Below are positions 31,621 to 41,158 of a stretch of 54,950 nt of DNA, piece after piece. The first letter of the stretch is position 1. Each line of letters begins with the position of its first letter. The notes below the pieces were generated by a model. That model was not told the origin of the DNA. It made no database searches and worked only from the letters and a program-made list of their open reading frames with translations. The DNA lies in assembly GCA_900539715.1 (NCBI GenBank), contig UQDA01000017.1, positions 1 through 54,950 on the forward strand, read 5' to 3'. The translations under genes were made by a program, and so were the position numbers. The DNA is from an uncultured Lachnospiraceae bacterium (GTDB taxonomy: Bacteria; Bacillota; Clostridia; Lachnospirales; Lachnospiraceae).

Positions 31621-34600
31621 ATGTACAGCAAAGTTGACACAAACTTAAATTTTGTGGAGCGCGAAAAGAATGTGGAAAAATTCTGGCGCGACAACGATAT
31701 TTTTAAAAAGAGTATGGAACAGCGTAAGCAGGGGCCTACCTACACCTTTTATGACGGACCGCCGACTGCAAACGGCAAGCCGCATATCGGTCATCTGGAA
31801 ACACGTGTCATCAAGGACATGATCCCCCGCTACCGCACGATGAAGGGATATTATGTACCCCGTAAGGCGGGCTGGGATACGCACGGACTTCCGGTAGAGC
31901 TGGAGGTGGAGAAGCTTCTTGGTCTGGACGGCAAGGAACAGATTGAGGAGTATGGTCTTGTTCCCTTCATTGATAAATGTAAGGAAAGCGTATGGAAATA
32001 TAAGGGAATGTGGGAGGATTTCTCCGATACGGTCGGCTTCTGGGCGGACATGGATAACCCCTACATCACCTACAATGACGATTATATCGAGTCCGAATGG
32101 TGGGCGTTAAAGCAGATTTGGGATAAAGGGCTTTTATATAAAGGTTTTAAGATAGTTCCCTATTGCCCCCGCTGCGGAACCCCCCTGTCCGCGCAGGAGG
32201 TGGCTCAGGGTTATAAGGATGTAAAGGAACGTTCTGCGATCGCACGTTTCAAGGTAGTCGGCGAGGACGCGTATTTTCTGGCATGGACGACGACGCCCTG
32301 GACGCTTCCTTCCAACGTGGCGCTGTGCGTGAATCCGGACGAATCCTATTGTAAGGTAAAGGCTGCGGACGGATATACCTATTATATGGCGGAAGCATTG
32401 CTGGATACCGTTCTCGGAAAGCTTGCCGGCGAGGATACGCCTGCTTACGAGATTCTGGAGCGCTACACCGGAAAAGATCTGGAGTATAAAGAATACGAGC
32501 CGCTGTTTGACTGCGCGGTGGAAATCTGCCAGAAACAGAAGAAAAAGGCTTATTTTGTAACCTGCGACCGCTATGTTACGCTGACCGATGGTACCGGTGT
32601 GGTTCATATCGCTCCGGCATTCGGTGAGGATGACGCGAATGTGGGACGTAACTATGATCTGCCGTTCGTGCAGCTCGTGGATGGCAAAGGTGAGATGACA
32701 AAGGAGACTCCTTGGGAAGGCGTGTTCTGTAAAAAGGCAGACCCGATGGTGCTGCAGGCGCTGGAGGAGAAGGGGCTTTTATTTGCGGCGCCCAAGTTCG
32801 AGCATAGTTATCCGCATTGCTGGCGCTGTGATACGCCCCTTATCTATTATGCGAGAGAGTCCTGGTTTATCCGCATGACCGCTGTGAAGGATGAGCTGAT
32901 AGCGAACAACAATACAGTCAACTGGATTCCGGAGTCTATCGGAAAAGGCCGTTTCGGCGACTGGCTGGAAAACGTGCAGGATTGGGGCATCTCCAGAAAC
33001 CGTTACTGGGGAACTCCTCTGAACGTATGGGAATGTAGCTGCGGCCATATGGAATCCATTGGAAGCCGTCAGGAGCTTTTGGAAAAATCCGGCAACGAAA
33101 AGGCGCTGACCGTAGAGCTTCATCGTCCTTATATCGATGAGATTACGATGAAATGCCCGGAGTGCGGCGGCGAAATGCACCGCGTTTCCGAAGTGATCGA
33201 CTGCTGGTTTGATTCCGGCGCGATGCCGTTTGCACAGCATCATTATCCATTTGAAAATAAAGAGATATTTGAAAGTCAGTTCCCGGCGAAGTTCATTTCC
33301 GAGGCGGTGGATCAGACGAGAGGATGGTTCTACTCTTTGATGGCAGAATCCACCCTGCTGTTCAATAAGTCTCCTTTTGAAAACGTTATTGTCATGGGAC
33401 ACGTTCAGGACGAGAACGGACAGAAGATGAGCAAATCAAAGGGCAATGCGGTGGATCCCTTTGAGTCTCTGGAGAAATATGGTGCGGATGCAAACCGCTG
33501 GTACTTCTATACTGTTTCCGCTCCGTGGATTCCAAAGCGTTACAGCGGTAAGGCTGTAATGGAGGGACAGCGTAAGTTCATGAGTACGCTGTGGAACTCC
33601 TATGCGTTCTTTGTGCTGTATGCAAATATCGATGATTTTAATGCGGCAGAGCATACGCTGGAATATGATAAGCTTCCTGTTATGGATAAGTGGATACTGT
33701 CCCGTCTGAATACGACGGTCAAGATTGTGGATAATAATCTGGATCAGTACCGTATCCCGGAAGCGGCAAGAGCGCTGCAGGATTTTGTGGATGACCTGAG
33801 CAACTGGTATGTGAGAAGAAGCCGTGAGCGTTTCTGGGCAAAGGGCATGGAGCAGGATAAGATAAATGCTTACATGACATTATATACCGCTTTGGTGACG
33901 ATTGCGAAGGCGGCAGCTCCGATGATACCGTTTATGACAGAGGATATATACAGAAACCTTGTTGTGAGCGTAGACTCTTCCGCTCCGGAGAGCGTGCATC
34001 TGTGCGACTTCCCGGTTGCAGACGAGACTATGATAGACGAGAAGCTGGAAGCGGATATGAAGGAAGTGCTGGAAATCGTTGTGATGGGCCGCGCATGCCG
34101 TAACAATGCGAACATCAAAAACCGTCAGCCTATCGGCACGATGTTTGTAAAAGCGGATAAGAGCCTTGACAGCTTCTATCAGGAAATCATCGAGGATGAG
34201 CTGAACGTGAAGAATGTTGCGTTTACAGATGATGTGCGCGAGTTCACTTCTTACACATTCAAGCCGCAGCTTCGTACCGTCGGCCCGAAATACGGCAAAC
34301 AGCTTGGCGGTATCAGGAAGCATCTGGAAGGTCTGGACGGCAACGCTGCCATGGATGAGCTGAATGCTTCCGGAGCTTTAAGATTCGATGTGGATGGCAC
34401 AGAAGTAGAGCTGGCAAAGGACGACCTTCTCATTGAAATGGCACAGAAGCCGGGGTATGTTTCGGAAGCGGACAATCAGATGACGGTCGTGCTGGATACC
34501 AATCTGACAGATGAGCTTGTTGAGGAAGGCTTCGTTTATGAGGTTATCAGCAAGATCCAGACAATGCGTAAGGACGCCGGCTTTGAAGTGATGGACCACA

Positions 34601-34773
34601 TCCGCGTTTCCGTATGCGGCAACGACAGGGTAGAAGGTGTCGTAATGAATAACCGCGATGTTATCGCAGAGAAAGTGCTGGCGGACGAGTTTGTTTCCGG
34701 TCAGAGCCTTGCGGTGAATAAAGAATGGAATGTCAATGGTGAAACAGTAACTATCGGCGTAGAGAAAGTCTGA
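31621..34773 (+). CDS. ileS: Isoleucyl-tRNA synthetase
   Basis: Charges tRNA-Ile. 1050 residues, the longer IleS type. Class I signature PPTANGKPHIGH replaces HIGH near residue 50, the editing (CP1) domain contains AWTTTPWTLPSN, and the second signature is KMSKSKGN. Zinc-like cysteine pairs CPRCG and CPECGGE are present. Start ATG 31621 has AGAAAGG nine bases upstream; ATG 31612 abuts the SD. The T-box at 31170-31495 regulates it. IleS of this long type is often associated with mupirocin tolerance, but nothing in the sequence proves that. Confidence 0.97.
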   Translation: MYSKVDTNLNFVEREKNVEKFWRDNDIFKKSMEQRKQGPTYTFYDGPPTANGKPHIGHLETRVIKDMIPRYRTMKGYYVPRKAGWDTHGLPVELEVEKLLGLDGKEQIEEYGLVPFIDKCKESVWKYKGMWEDFSDTVGFWADMDNPYITYNDDYIESEWWALKQIWDKGLLYKGFKIVPYCPRCGTPLSAQEVAQGYKDVKERSAIARFKVVGEDAYFLAWTTTPWTLPSNVALCVNPDESYCKVKAADGYTYYMAEALLDTVLGKLAGEDTPAYEILERYTGKDLEYKEYEPLFDCAVEICQKQKKKAYFVTCDRYVTLTDGTGVVHIAPAFGEDDANVGRNYDLPFVQLVDGKGEMTKETPWEGVFCKKADPMVLQALEEKGLLFAAPKFEHSYPHCWRCDTPLIYYARESWFIRMTAVKDELIANNNTVNWIPESIGKGRFGDWLENVQDWGISRNRYWGTPLNVWECSCGHMESIGSRQELLEKSGNEKALTVELHRPYIDEITMKCPECGGEMHRVSEVIDCWFDSGAMPFAQHHYPFENKEIFESQFPAKFISEAVDQTRGWFYSLMAESTLLFNKSPFENVIVMGHVQDENGQKMSKSKGNAVDPFESLEKYGADANRWYFYTVSAPWIPKRYSGKAVMEGQRKFMSTLWNSYAFFVLYANIDDFNAAEHTLEYDKLPVMDKWILSRLNTTVKIVDNNLDQYRIPEAARALQDFVDDLSNWYVRRSRERFWAKGMEQDKINAYMTLYTALVTIAKAAAPMIPFMTEDIYRNLVVSVDSSAPESVHLCDFPVADETMIDEKLEADMKEVLEIVVMGRACRNNANIKNRQPIGTMFVKADKSLDSFYQEIIEDELNVKNVAFTDDVREFTSYTFKPQLRTVGPKYGKQLGGIRKHLEGLDGNAAMDELNASGALRFDVDGTEVELAKDDLLIEMAQKPGYVSEADNQMTVVLDTNLTDELVEEGFVYEVISKIQTMRKDAGFEVMDHIRVSVCGNDRVEGVVMNNRDVIAEKVLADEFVSGQSLAVNKEWNVNGETVTIGVEKV

Positions 34774-34791
34774 GCGATGAAGTATTAAAAT

Positions 34792-34836
34792 AAAAAAGCA
34801 TTGTTTTTGAAGATGTTTCAGAAACAATGCTTTTTT
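34792..34836. terminator. Bidirectional terminator after ileS
   Basis: Perfect 15-bp arms AAAAAAGCATTGTTT (34792-34806) and AAACAATGCTTTTTT (34822-34836), 15-base loop. It separates the convergent ileS and GH109-like genes. Confidence 0.88.
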
Positions 34837-34852
34837 TAGGATTTTAGTTATA

Positions 34853-36070
34853 TTAGTCCTGGAGATTCACGCAGTCCTGCAGCCATTTCCCCTTTGTAAA
34901 ATCAGGAAATTCAACAGGAATTCCGCCTTTGGCGATAGAAGCCTCAGAGAGCGCAGTAACAGCCATCCAGCTTGCCGCGTCATACACGTCTATCGGCATG
35001 GGCTTCTCATTTTTCAGGCAGTCGAAAAATGCTTTGAACTCCAGCCAGTCCATGCCGTCATGAGAGCCCTGTACCCCTTCTTCAATAAATTCTTTCCAGA
35101 GAGGGTGTTCCCAGGTTTCGCAGTATTGCTCTGCATTTCCGGCAGAGCGTTTTCTCCAGTCAAATTCTATTTTTTTATCCTCGTCCCGATCCAGGAATAC
35201 GGAATCGGTCGCTTCTTCATACATGCCGTTGGTGCCGCGCACAGTAAAGCCCCTGCTGTAGTATCTGGGGAGAGTGGTGTCAAGTGTCAGCGTAATGGTT
35301 TCCCCGTTTGCACAGCGGATGACAGAGGTAACGATATCCCCCTGCTGAAAGCGGGTATGGGTCAGCTGTTCATCGTCTGCCTTGTTTTTCATGATATAGT
35401 CGTGCAGCCCCTCGGCGCAGGAGGCAACAGAGCTGATGGTCAGCATGCGGTTGCCGCGGTTTATGTTCAATACGCGTGCGATGGGACCGAGCTCGTGGGT
35501 GGGATAGTTTTCGCAGTTTCTTCCGATATAGTTACGCAGGCGGTAATGGCGTTTTTCCTTTCCGAAAGCGACCTCTTCCCTCAGGTCGTGATGATATCCG
35601 CCGGAGCAGTGGACGACTTTTCCGAACAGTCCTTGCTGTACCATGTGGAGTACCATCAGCTCGCGTCTTCCGAAGACACAGTTTTCAAGGAGCATGAAGG
35701 GTGTCTGTGTTTTTTCCCAGGTTTCCACGAGCTGCCAGCATTCGTGGATGGAATAGGCGCCGCCGACTTCCATACCGACTGCTTTTCCGGCTTCCATCGC
35801 TGCGATGGCGATATCGATGTGCGCATCCCATGAGGAGGTGATGATGACAGTATTTACATCATTATCCGCGATGACTTCGCGCCAGTCTGTATAGATGCGG
35901 GGGGTGTTTCCTTGCGACGCAGCGACCTGTTTTGAAGCGTCTTCTGCCCGATCCTCATACAGGTCGCAGACTGCGGTGACTGTTCCCGCTTTTTGCGGAA
36001 GAATGACGTCCTTTAACAGGCAGGAGCCCCTTGCTCCGAGTCCTATGATACCGATTTTAATCTCTTTCAT
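34853..36070 (-). CDS. Gfo/Idh/MocA-family protein, probably a GH109-like NAD-dependent glycosidase
   Basis: 405 residues. The N-terminal Rossmann domain carries IGIIGLGARGSCL for NAD binding, and VGMEVGGAYSIHECWQLV follows near residue 100. The segment NYPTHELGPIARVLNINRGNR closely resembles the YPTHGLGP motif of GH109 alpha-N-acetylgalactosaminidases, which use bound NAD to cleave GalNAc from mucin or blood-group glycans. No signal peptide is seen. A simple dehydrogenase remains possible. An AraC-type regulator is divergently transcribed 143 bases away and is its likely regulator. Confidence 0.8.
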   Translation of the reverse strand: MKEIKIGIIGLGARGSCLLKDVILPQKAGTVTAVCDLYEDRAEDASKQVAASQGNTPRIYTDWREVIADNDVNTVIITSSWDAHIDIAIAAMEAGKAVGMEVGGAYSIHECWQLVETWEKTQTPFMLLENCVFGRRELMVLHMVQQGLFGKVVHCSGGYHHDLREEVAFGKEKRHYRLRNYIGRNCENYPTHELGPIARVLNINRGNRMLTISSVASCAEGLHDYIMKNKADDEQLTHTRFQQGDIVTSVIRCANGETITLTLDTTLPRYYSRGFTVRGTNGMYEEATDSVFLDRDEDKKIEFDWRKRSAGNAEQYCETWEHPLWKEFIEEGVQGSHDGMDWLEFKAFFDCLKNEKPMPIDVYDAASWMAVTALSEASIAKGGIPVEFPDFTKGKWLQDCVNLQD

Positions 36071-36113
36071 AAAAAAACCCCTTCCCTTTTTGGTGTGCTG
36101 TTATCTTTTTTTC

Positions 36114-36160
36114 ATTATATCTGGTAAAATGGCGGAAGAAAATGTATATTTAGATATAAT
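36114..36160. promoter_or_regulatory. Divergent -10 elements between GH109-like gene and AraC regulator
   Basis: TATAAT on the minus strand (plus 36114-36119) and TATAAT on the plus strand (36155-36160). Neither has a good -35, which suits activator-dependent promoters. Confidence 0.45.
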
Positions 36161-36213
36161 AGAATGATTTTTGAACAGATTTATGCAAAAAAGAACAAAA
36201 AGAGGTGGAAGTG

Positions 36214-37059
36214 ATGTATCGTCCATATAAGATAAAGCCTGTAGTACAGATTTTGAATTTTTATACGCTGTTTCACGCGCATTATCCGCAGGATTATTCC
36301 TTTCGCGGAGAGACTCATGATTTCTGGGAATGTTTTTTTGTGCGAAAAGGAGAGGTAAGGGTGAGCGGGAACGAGAGAGTATATGTGTTGAAGGAAGGGG
36401 AGCTGATACTCCATCAGCCGCAGGAGCTGCATCGTTTTGTAGTGACGTCGGAGGGAGGGGCGGATGTGCTGACCTTTTCCTTTGACGGGGCAGGAGCGCT
36501 TTTGGAAGAGTTAAAAAACAGCGCCTGTTCTCTTTCTGACGATCAGGAGGGGATGCTTTTGCCTGTGATAGAGGCGGCGGAAAAAAGAGGACTTTTTTTG
36601 CCGGACGACGGCAGGGCATATGAAAAAAAGATGAAACGGCTGGAGGCAGAGCAGATAGAACTTCAGAAGATAGGGTGCTATATACAGCTGCTTTTTTTGT
36701 CGCTGCATGGACAAAAGCGGCTGGAGCCGGAGACGGATTCCCGAAGCGCGCTCATCTTTCGGGATGCGGTGAGCTATATGACAGAGAAAAGCGGGGAAAT
36801 GCCGGGAATTGAGGAAATCGCCCGGGCATGTCATACGAGCTGCACCGGTCTGCAGAACGTGTTTCGCAGTTATTCCGGGCTCAGCGTACACCGGTATCTG
36901 ATGAAGCTGAAGATAAATACCGCGGTAAAGCTGCTCGGCCAGGGAAAGACTGTGACGGGGACTGCGCTGGAACTTGGCTTTCAAAGTCAGAGCCACTTTT
37001 CGAATGTGTTTAAAAAGGAAACGGGGGTATGTCCGGGAAAGAGCAGAGGGATGAAATAG
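36214..37059 (+). CDS. AraC-family transcriptional regulator
   Basis: 281 residues. An N-terminal cupin-like sensing domain (DFWECFFVRKGEVRVSG, LKEGELILHQPQELHRF) precedes a C-terminal double helix-turn-helix (EIARACHTSCTGLQNVFRSYSG and VTGTALELGFQSQSHFSNVFKKETG), the classic AraC pattern. ATG 36214 follows AGAGGTGG; GTG 36205 upstream lies inside that SD. Its position opposite the GH109-like gene suggests it activates that gene in response to a sugar. Confidence 0.92.
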   Translation: MYRPYKIKPVVQILNFYTLFHAHYPQDYSFRGETHDFWECFFVRKGEVRVSGNERVYVLKEGELILHQPQELHRFVVTSEGGADVLTFSFDGAGALLEELKNSACSLSDDQEGMLLPVIEAAEKRGLFLPDDGRAYEKKMKRLEAEQIELQKIGCYIQLLFLSLHGQKRLEPETDSRSALIFRDAVSYMTEKSGEMPGIEEIARACHTSCTGLQNVFRSYSGLSVHRYLMKLKINTAVKLLGQGKTVTGTALELGFQSQSHFSNVFKKETGVCPGKSRGMK

Positions 37060-37066
37060 AAATAAA

Positions 37067-37095
37067 ATGACACCTTCCTGAAAAGATGCTATAAT
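37067..37095 (+). promoter_or_regulatory. Predicted promoter of the membrane protein/ABC-F unit
   Basis: ATGACA at 37067-37072, 17 bases, TATAAT at 37090-37095 with extended TG at 37087-37088. Confidence 0.65.
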
Positions 37096-37175
37096 AAAGG
37101 CCTCGGATGCAAAGGATATTCGCATTTTTTACGGTCGGTGTCCATTAAAAATATGAGAAACAGGAGTCTTGGCGG

Positions 37176-37535
37176 ATGAGTAATAAACTGAAGCGAAAAC
37201 CCACCAAAACAGAACGGGAAAATTCCACATGGGCAAGCGCTGTCAAATCCTTTTTTGGGGAAATTTTTTTGAATAGCGAGTATTCGACACATTATTACAG
37301 CTGTGATGAGCATCTGACAAAAGAAGGGAAACGAAAAAAGACGATACTCTGGTCGTGGCTTGTCATTGTAACAGGAATCGTGATAGGCTCGGTACCGTTT
37401 GGCTATCCGAATACTTCGGAGGCGATGCGGCGGGCGGATATATTCCTGCTGTTAGTGGCAGCAGGGCTCATGATCGGCGGGGTCGTGATGATAGTCAGGC
37501 ACAGAGCGCCGAAGGCAAAGAAGAAAAAACGGTGA
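37176..37535 (+). CDS. Small membrane protein of unknown function
   Basis: 119 residues. A basic N-terminal region of about 60 residues (KRKPTKTERE, later YYSCDEHLTKEGKRKK) is followed by two hydrophobic helices (ILWSWLVIVTGIVIGSVPFG and IFLLLVAAGLMIGGVVMIV) and a Lys-rich tail. I do not recognise the family. CAGGAG lies nine bases before the ATG. The ABC-F gene starts 19 bases after its stop, so they are likely co-expressed. Confidence 0.7.
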   Translation: MSNKLKRKPTKTERENSTWASAVKSFFGEIFLNSEYSTHYYSCDEHLTKEGKRKKTILWSWLVIVTGIVIGSVPFGYPNTSEAMRRADIFLLLVAAGLMIGGVVMIVRHRAPKAKKKKR

Positions 37536-37554
37536 TGATTTCAGGAGTTTATAT

Positions 37555-39411
37555 ATGAATTTACTTTCCATAGAACATTTGACAAAGGCATACAGCGAGC
37601 GGAACCTGTTTGAAGATGCATCTTTTTTTCTGCAGGAAGGGGAAAAGGTCGGAATCATCGGCATCAACGGAACCGGTAAATCGACGCTGTTAAAGATAAT
37701 GGCGGGAGAAGAACAGACGGATGAAGGAGCGGTCGTGACGGCAAATCATGCGGTGGTGGCATATCTTCCGCAGCATCCGGTTTTTGACCCGGAGATGAGC
37801 GTTCTGGACTGTGTGCTGGAAGCGCATCGGGACAGAAACGGGGAAAAGGATTTTCACGGGGACGGTTCGGAAGAGGATGCGTCGCTTGTCACACAGGCAA
37901 AGACGATGCTGACAAAGCTGGGAGTGACAGATTTTGAGCAGAAGGCGGGAGAGCTTTCGGGCGGACAGAGAAAGCGTCTGGCACTGGTAAGCGTGCTTTT
38001 GCAGGAATCGGATATCTTACTGTTGGACGAGCCGACGAACCATCTCGACCATGAGATGGCGGACTGGCTGGAAGAGCAGTTAAGACAGCGCCGGGAGGCT
38101 CTTGTGATGGTGACTCACGACCGGTATTTTCTGGACAGCGTATGCAACCGCATCGCAGAGGTGGATAAAGGGCAGATATATTCCTATCAGACAAATTATG
38201 AGGGTTTTTTGGAGTTGAAGGCGCAGCGGGAGGAAATGCAGGCTGCGGGAGAGCGGAAGAGACAGAGTATTTTGCGGACAGAGCTTGCCTGGGTACAGCG
38301 CGGTGCGCGGGCGCGTTCCACAAAGCAAAAGGCGCGTCTGGAACGTTATGAAGAGCTGAAAAACCGCAAGGCGCCGGTTTTGGACGGACAGGTGGAGCTG
38401 GGCAGCATCAGCAGCCGTCTGGGACGGACTACGATGGAAATATCCCATCTGGAAAAAGGTTATGGAGAGCGGACGCTGATCCATGATTTTTCTTATATTT
38501 TCCTGAAAAATGACAGGGTGGCATTTATTGGTGCGAACGGCTGCGGCAAGACAACTCTGATGAAGATGCTGACGGGAAAGGAGCAGCCTGATGCAGGCGG
38601 GATAGTAGTAGGGCAGACGGTCAAAATAGGCTATTATGCGCAGGAAGTGACGCATATGGACCCGCAGATGAGGGTGATAGACTATATCCGGGAAGTGGCG
38701 GAATTTGTGCCGACTTCGGAAGGTTCTGTTTCCGCTTCCAGAATGCTGGAGCGTTTTCTGTTTGAGGGAAGCGCGCAGTATACGCAGATAGGACGGCTTT
38801 CGGGCGGGGAAAAGAGGAGACTGAATCTGCTGAGGGTGCTCATGGGAGCACCGAATGTGCTTATCCTTGACGAGCCTACAAACGATTTGGATATTACGAC
38901 ATTGACTGTGCTGGAAGATTATCTGGATCATTTTGAGGGAATCGTGATCATCGTTTCTCATGACCGCTATTTTCTGGACAGGACGGTGCAGAGGATATTT
39001 GCCTTTGAAGAGGGCGGCATCCTGCGCCAGTATGAGGGAAATTACAGCGATTATGCGCTGCGAAAGAGCATGGAAGCGGACGGGAGCGGGCTGACTGATA
39101 TTTCTGCCAAAAAGGCTGAATCAGCAAAAACAGCGTGGAAAAAAGCTCCGAAAAAGCTGAAGTTTACATGGCAGGAGCAAAAGGATTATGAAACGATAGA
39201 GCAGGATATCGCAGAACTGGAAGAAAAAATAGCAGGACTGGAAGAAGATATCGTGCGTGCGGCAACGGATTTTGTAAAGCTGAATGAGCTGACAAAACAA
39301 AAAGACGGGGCGGCTGCCCTTCTGGAGGAAAAAATGGACCGGTGGATGTTTTTGGAGGACAAGGCAGCCAGAATAGAAGCCGGAGAACTGGAGGAAAATT
39401 CTGATGAATAA
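37555..39411 (+). CDS. ABC-F family ATPase (Uup-like)
   Basis: Soluble protein with two ATP-binding cassettes, acting on the ribosome rather than in transport. 618 residues. Cassette 1 has GINGTGKST, LSGGQRKRLAL and LLLDEPTNHLD. The linker region (~230-290) is rich in Arg/Lys/Glu. Cassette 2 has GANGCGKTT, LSGGEKRRLNLL and LILDEPTNDLD. The C-terminal coiled coil (~540-618) resembles the DNA/ribosome-binding tail of Uup. No transmembrane domain. The stop overlaps the start of map by 8 bases, joining it to the translation theme. Confidence 0.93.
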   Translation: MNLLSIEHLTKAYSERNLFEDASFFLQEGEKVGIIGINGTGKSTLLKIMAGEEQTDEGAVVTANHAVVAYLPQHPVFDPEMSVLDCVLEAHRDRNGEKDFHGDGSEEDASLVTQAKTMLTKLGVTDFEQKAGELSGGQRKRLALVSVLLQESDILLLDEPTNHLDHEMADWLEEQLRQRREALVMVTHDRYFLDSVCNRIAEVDKGQIYSYQTNYEGFLELKAQREEMQAAGERKRQSILRTELAWVQRGARARSTKQKARLERYEELKNRKAPVLDGQVELGSISSRLGRTTMEISHLEKGYGERTLIHDFSYIFLKNDRVAFIGANGCGKTTLMKMLTGKEQPDAGGIVVGQTVKIGYYAQEVTHMDPQMRVIDYIREVAEFVPTSEGSVSASRMLERFLFEGSAQYTQIGRLSGGEKRRLNLLRVLMGAPNVLILDEPTNDLDITTLTVLEDYLDHFEGIVIIVSHDRYFLDRTVQRIFAFEEGGILRQYEGNYSDYALRKSMEADGSGLTDISAKKAESAKTAWKKAPKKLKFTWQEQKDYETIEQDIAELEEKIAGLEEDIVRAATDFVKLNELTKQKDGAAALLEEKMDRWMFLEDKAARIEAGELEENSDE

Positions 39412-40279
39412 AAAACTGGAACGAAACGATCCGTGCTGGTGCGGGAGCGGCAAAAAATACAAGCAGTGCCATATGCGCTTCGATGAAAAAATCCACAGCT
39501 TTGAGCTGGAAGGGCATATGGTACCGGACCACAGCATCATAAAAACGCCGGAGCAGATAGAAGGTATCAGGAAGAGCGGTAAAATAAATGTGGCAGTGCT
39601 CGATTATGTGGCGGAGAATATCCGTGCGGGTATCAGCACCGAAGAAATCAACCGGATGGTGGATGAAAAGACAAGGGAGCTGGGCGGTATCCCCGCGCCT
39701 CTGGGGTACGAGGGCTTTCCGAAGAGTGTCTGCACCTCGATCAATAACGAGGTATGCCACGGTATCCCTGATGAGAGTATTATCCTGCAGGAGGGCGATA
39801 TCATCAACGTGGACGTTTCCACGATTTATAACGGATATTTTTCGGATTCGTCGAGAATGTTTGTGATAGGGAAGGCAACGCCGGAGCGAGAGAAGCTTGT
39901 GCGCGTGGCGAAAGAGTGTATGGAAGAAGGTATCAGGGCGGTAAAGCCGTGGACGTTTCTGGGAGATATGGCAGATGCCGTAAACAGTCATGCGAAGAAA
40001 AACGGCTGCAGTATCGTTGTGGATATCGGAGGGCACGGCGTGGGACTGGAGTTTCACGAGGACCCGTTCGTGAGCTATGTGACGCCGAAGGGGACGGAAA
40101 TGCTCATGGTACCGGGCATGGTGTTTACGGTTGAGCCGATGGTCAACGCCGGGACGGAAGAAATCTATATTGATGACGACAACGGCTGGACGGTCTATAC
40201 GGAAGACGGAAGGGACTCTGCCCAGTGGGAGGTAACGGTGCTCGTGACGGAGGACGGCTGCGAGGTCCTCGTCTGGTAA
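39404..40279 (+). CDS. map: Methionine aminopeptidase with N-terminal SEC-C zinc motif
   Basis: Removes the initiator Met from new proteins. 291 residues. The first ~30 residues hold a SEC-C motif (NDPCWCGSGKKYKQCH), which binds zinc and docks to the ribosome or SecB. The catalytic part has the two-metal ligands: Asp pair in INVDVSTIYNGYFSDSSR, His in GGHGVGLEFHEDP, Glu in FTVEPM and the last Glu in QWEVTVLVTED. The start overlaps the ABC-F stop (ATGA-type overlap). Confidence 0.95.
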   Translation: MNKKLERNDPCWCGSGKKYKQCHMRFDEKIHSFELEGHMVPDHSIIKTPEQIEGIRKSGKINVAVLDYVAENIRAGISTEEINRMVDEKTRELGGIPAPLGYEGFPKSVCTSINNEVCHGIPDESIILQEGDIINVDVSTIYNGYFSDSSRMFVIGKATPEREKLVRVAKECMEEGIRAVKPWTFLGDMADAVNSHAKKNGCSIVVDIGGHGVGLEFHEDPFVSYVTPKGTEMLMVPGMVFTVEPMVNAGTEEIYIDDDNGWTVYTEDGRDSAQWEVTVLVTEDGCEVLVW

Positions 40280-40283
40280 TAGA

Positions 40284-40334
40284 TGACACCGGGAAGCGTG
40301 CAGGATGCGCTTTCCGGTGTCAATGTCTTTTTTT
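40284..40334 (+). terminator. map terminator, overlapping the trmH stop codon
   Basis: TGACACCGG...CCGGTGTCA with an inner AAGCG/CGCTT, one G-T pair, followed by ATGTC and TTTTTTT. The 3' arm contains the stop codon of the convergent methyltransferase gene. Confidence 0.75.
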
Positions 40335-41150
40335 ACCGAGTTCCCAGAATGCAACGGCGCTGGCAGCAGCAACGTTCAGGGAATCGACGCCGTGCGCCAT
40401 CGGGATTTTTACGGTATAGTCGCAGTCTGCAATGGTTTTGGAGGCGAGACCATCGCCCTCGGAGCCGAGGATGACTGCCAGTTTTTCGGCAGAAGTCAGG
40501 CGAGGGTCATCGATGGAAACGGAGTCATTTCGGAGCGCCATTGCGACAGTCAGAAAACCGTGTTCGCGTAATGTCTGCATCCCGGCATCCTGCCATGAAG
40601 AAGTATCGTCAAAAAATGTCCACGGGATTTGGAATACCGTTCCCATGCTGACGCGGATGGCGCGGCGGTAGAGAGGGTTGCTGCATCCGGGCGTCAACAG
40701 GATCGCGTCCATGTGCAGGGCGGCGGCAGAGCGGAAGATGGCGCCGACGTTAGTGGGATTCATAACGTTTTCAAGGATGGCAATGCGGCTGGATGTCCGG
40801 CAAAGCTCAGATACGGAGGGGAGGGCCGGGCGTCGCATGGCGCAGAGCATCCCGCGCGTGAGGGCAAAGCCGGTGAGTTGTGTGAGCACTTCAAAGGGCG
40901 CGGTGTACACCGGGATGTCCGGGCAGCGCAGAAGAAGTTCTTTTGCCTGTGTTTCCACATGCTTGTCCTCCACAAGAAAAGAAAGCGGAATACAGCCTGC
41001 GTCGAGGGCGCGTTCTATGACCTTCGGGCTTTCTGCGATAAAAATGCCTTTCGACGGGTCGTCGCGGTTTAAAAGCTGGTTTTCGGTGAGCCGTGCATAG
41101 ACATCCAGCGCTTCGTTATAAAAATCTGTGATAGTAATGATATTTGCCAT
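40320..41150 (-). CDS. TrmH/SpoU-family RNA methyltransferase
   Basis: Adds a 2'-O-methyl group to tRNA or rRNA using SAM. 276 residues. An N-terminal substrate-binding part (FIAESPKVIERALDAG) precedes the SPOUT knot: LENVMNPTNVGAIFRSAAALHMDAILL, IRVSMGTVFQIPW, and the final LGSEGDGL and IPMAHGVDSLNVAAASAVAFWE. The target nucleotide is not predictable. It starts 8 bases after the GH2 gene ends, so it is transcribed with it. Confidence 0.93.
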   Translation of the reverse strand: MANIITITDFYNEALDVYARLTENQLLNRDDPSKGIFIAESPKVIERALDAGCIPLSFLVEDKHVETQAKELLLRCPDIPVYTAPFEVLTQLTGFALTRGMLCAMRRPALPSVSELCRTSSRIAILENVMNPTNVGAIFRSAAALHMDAILLTPGCSNPLYRRAIRVSMGTVFQIPWTFFDDTSSWQDAGMQTLREHGFLTVAMALRNDSVSIDDPRLTSAEKLAVILGSEGDGLASKTIADCDYTVKIPMAHGVDSLNVAAASAVAFWELGKKRH

Positions 41151-41158
41151 AATATTCC

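Noticed and set aside
39164..40372. 402-codon minus-strand frame opposite map and the end of ABC-F
   Set aside because: It runs through two clear genes and a terminator; no start signal or motif.
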